Positions 63,237 to 64,000 of a stretch of DNA of 64,000 nucleotides are shown here, in pieces (the stretch's first letter is position 1; every line of letters begins with the position of its first letter). The DNA is from Winogradskyella sp. (GTDB lineage Bacteria > Bacteroidota > Bacteroidia > Flavobacteriales > Flavobacteriaceae). Both the position numbers and the translations under genes were made by a program. The notes beneath the pieces were generated by a model, which saw only the letters and a list, made by a program, of their open reading frames with translations, was not told the DNA's origin and ran no database searches. Location: contig NZ_JABSSU010000007.1 of assembly GCF_013213835.1 (NCBI RefSeq), positions 168,758 through 232,757 of the forward strand, written 5' to 3'.

Positions 63237-64000
63237 AGTACATTAAGGAATACCGCGACCCAGAATTAGCAAAGAAATACCTCGAAGAGATTAAGAAAAC
63301 CGTGACCCAACCGTGGTCTATAATGGAAGTTTGTGGCGGACAAACCCATAGTTTGGTAAAAAACGGCATTATAGAAATGTTACCTGATGAGGTCACTATG
63401 ATTCATGGACCAGGTTGCCCAGTTTGTGTAACGCCTTTACACCTTATTGATAAAGCCATTCATTTGGCGCTCAATGAAAATGTCATTCTGTGTTCTTTTG
63501 GTGATATGCTTCGTGTGCCAGGTTCAAAAATTAACTTATTAGAAGCCAAGGCAAAAGGTGCCGATATTCGTATTTTATATTCGCCCTTAGAAGCTGTAAA
63601 AATCGCCGAAGATAATCCAGATAGAGAAGTCGTATTCTTTGCGGTAGGATTTGAAACCACAGCGCCTGCCAATGCACTTTCTGTGATTCACGCGCATAGA
63701 AAAGGTCTTACCAATTATTCCATTTTGGCATCACACGTATTGGTGCCACCAGCTATTAGAGCCGTTATCGATGATGAAGAAAGCCATATCGATGGTTTCT
63801 TGGCCGCAGGCCACGTTTGTACCATTATGGGAAATGCAGAATATCATCCACTATCCAGCGCTTATAATGTGCCTATCGTGGTGACAGGTTTTGAACCGTT
63901 GGACGTGCTTCAAGGTATTTTAATGGTCATTAGACAATTAGAAGAAGACAAGGCGCAAGTCGAGAATCAGTATAGCAGAATCGTGAAGGAAGATGGGAAT
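63233..64000 (+). CDS. hypD: Hydrogenase formation protein HypD (3' end outside window)
   Basis: The first 256 residues are present and the frame is open to the window end. Motifs: [51 protein letters not shown] and [13 protein letters not shown]. HypD assembles the Fe(CN)2CO centre with HypC and holds a [4Fe-4S] cluster via C-terminal cysteines, which are outside the window. hypE is expected downstream. Confidence 0.95.
   Translation, partial: MKYIKEYRDPELAKKYLEEIKKTVTQPWSIMEVCGGQTHSLVKNGIIEMLPDEVTMIHGPGCPVCVTPLHLIDKAIHLALNENVILCSFGDMLRVPGSKINLLEAKAKGADIRILYSPLEAVKIAEDNPDREVVFFAVGFETTAPANALSVIHAHRKGLTNYSILASHVLVPPAIRAVIDDEESHIDGFLAAGHVCTIMGNAEYHPLSSAYNVPIVVTGFEPLDVLQGILMVIRQLEEDKAQVENQYSRIVKEDGN

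Noticed and set aside
1..64000. Prophage, integrative element or CRISPR array
   Set aside because: No integrase, transposase, phage structural gene, Cas gene or regularly spaced repeats were seen; base composition looks even.

Overview
The window looks like a chromosomal segment of a low-GC marine Flavobacteriaceae bacterium (Bacteroidota; Winogradskyella, Psychroserpens or Lacinutrix would fit). Evidence: T9SS parts and cargo (PorZ, a type A sorting domain), a TonB-dependent receptor, YicC-Gmk-NadD gene order, recO next to porZ, promoters of the form TTG-N17-23-TAnnTTTG, several TTG starts, and dispersed palindromic repeats common in this family. No integrase, transposase, CRISPR array or rRNA was seen.

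Layout. 1-5949: the C-terminal part of a flotillin-like protein, then a 1622-residue AAA+ ATPase. 6270-36848: mostly ordinary genes (JmjC/cupin oxygenase, RecX, a large T9SS cargo protein, TonB receptor, RecO, PorZ, glutamate dehydrogenase, cystathionine gamma-synthase, YicC-Gmk-NadD, YraN, two serine hydrolases, a membrane-tethered winged-helix lipoprotein, YceI, LD-carboxypeptidase). 36932-47688: MetG, Tex, an MG2-like exported protein, a histone-deacetylase-fold enzyme, and an AraC regulator with a small stress module (52-residue peptide, AhpD-like protein, cupredoxin).

47741-52255 is the most unusual part. On the minus strand, a structured leader RNA is followed by a TPR protein, about 1.8 kb of tRNA-like modules, and a slipin (SPFH/band-7) protein. 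Three tRNA-like units near the 5' end have normal order, one with a 54-nt insertion in the anticodon loop. Three others are circularly permuted: the T arm and 3' acceptor strand come before the matching 5' acceptor strand, D arm and anticodon arm. In the clearest unit both the acceptor stem (7/7) and the anticodon stem (5/5) form only in the permuted arrangement. No RtcB ligase is visible here, but the setting resembles an RNA repair or RNA-sensing locus.

52406-64000 carries ferritin, a 58-residue Cys/Lys-rich protein, a haem c lipoprotein, a 47-residue membrane peptide, and then a group 2a-type uptake [NiFe]-hydrogenase locus: hupS, hupL, hupW, two small unknown genes, a TPR protein, hypA, hypB, hypF, hypC and the start of hypD. 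These genes are tightly packed and mostly overlapping. The locus probably lets the cell use H2, perhaps at trace levels, as an extra respiratory electron donor.
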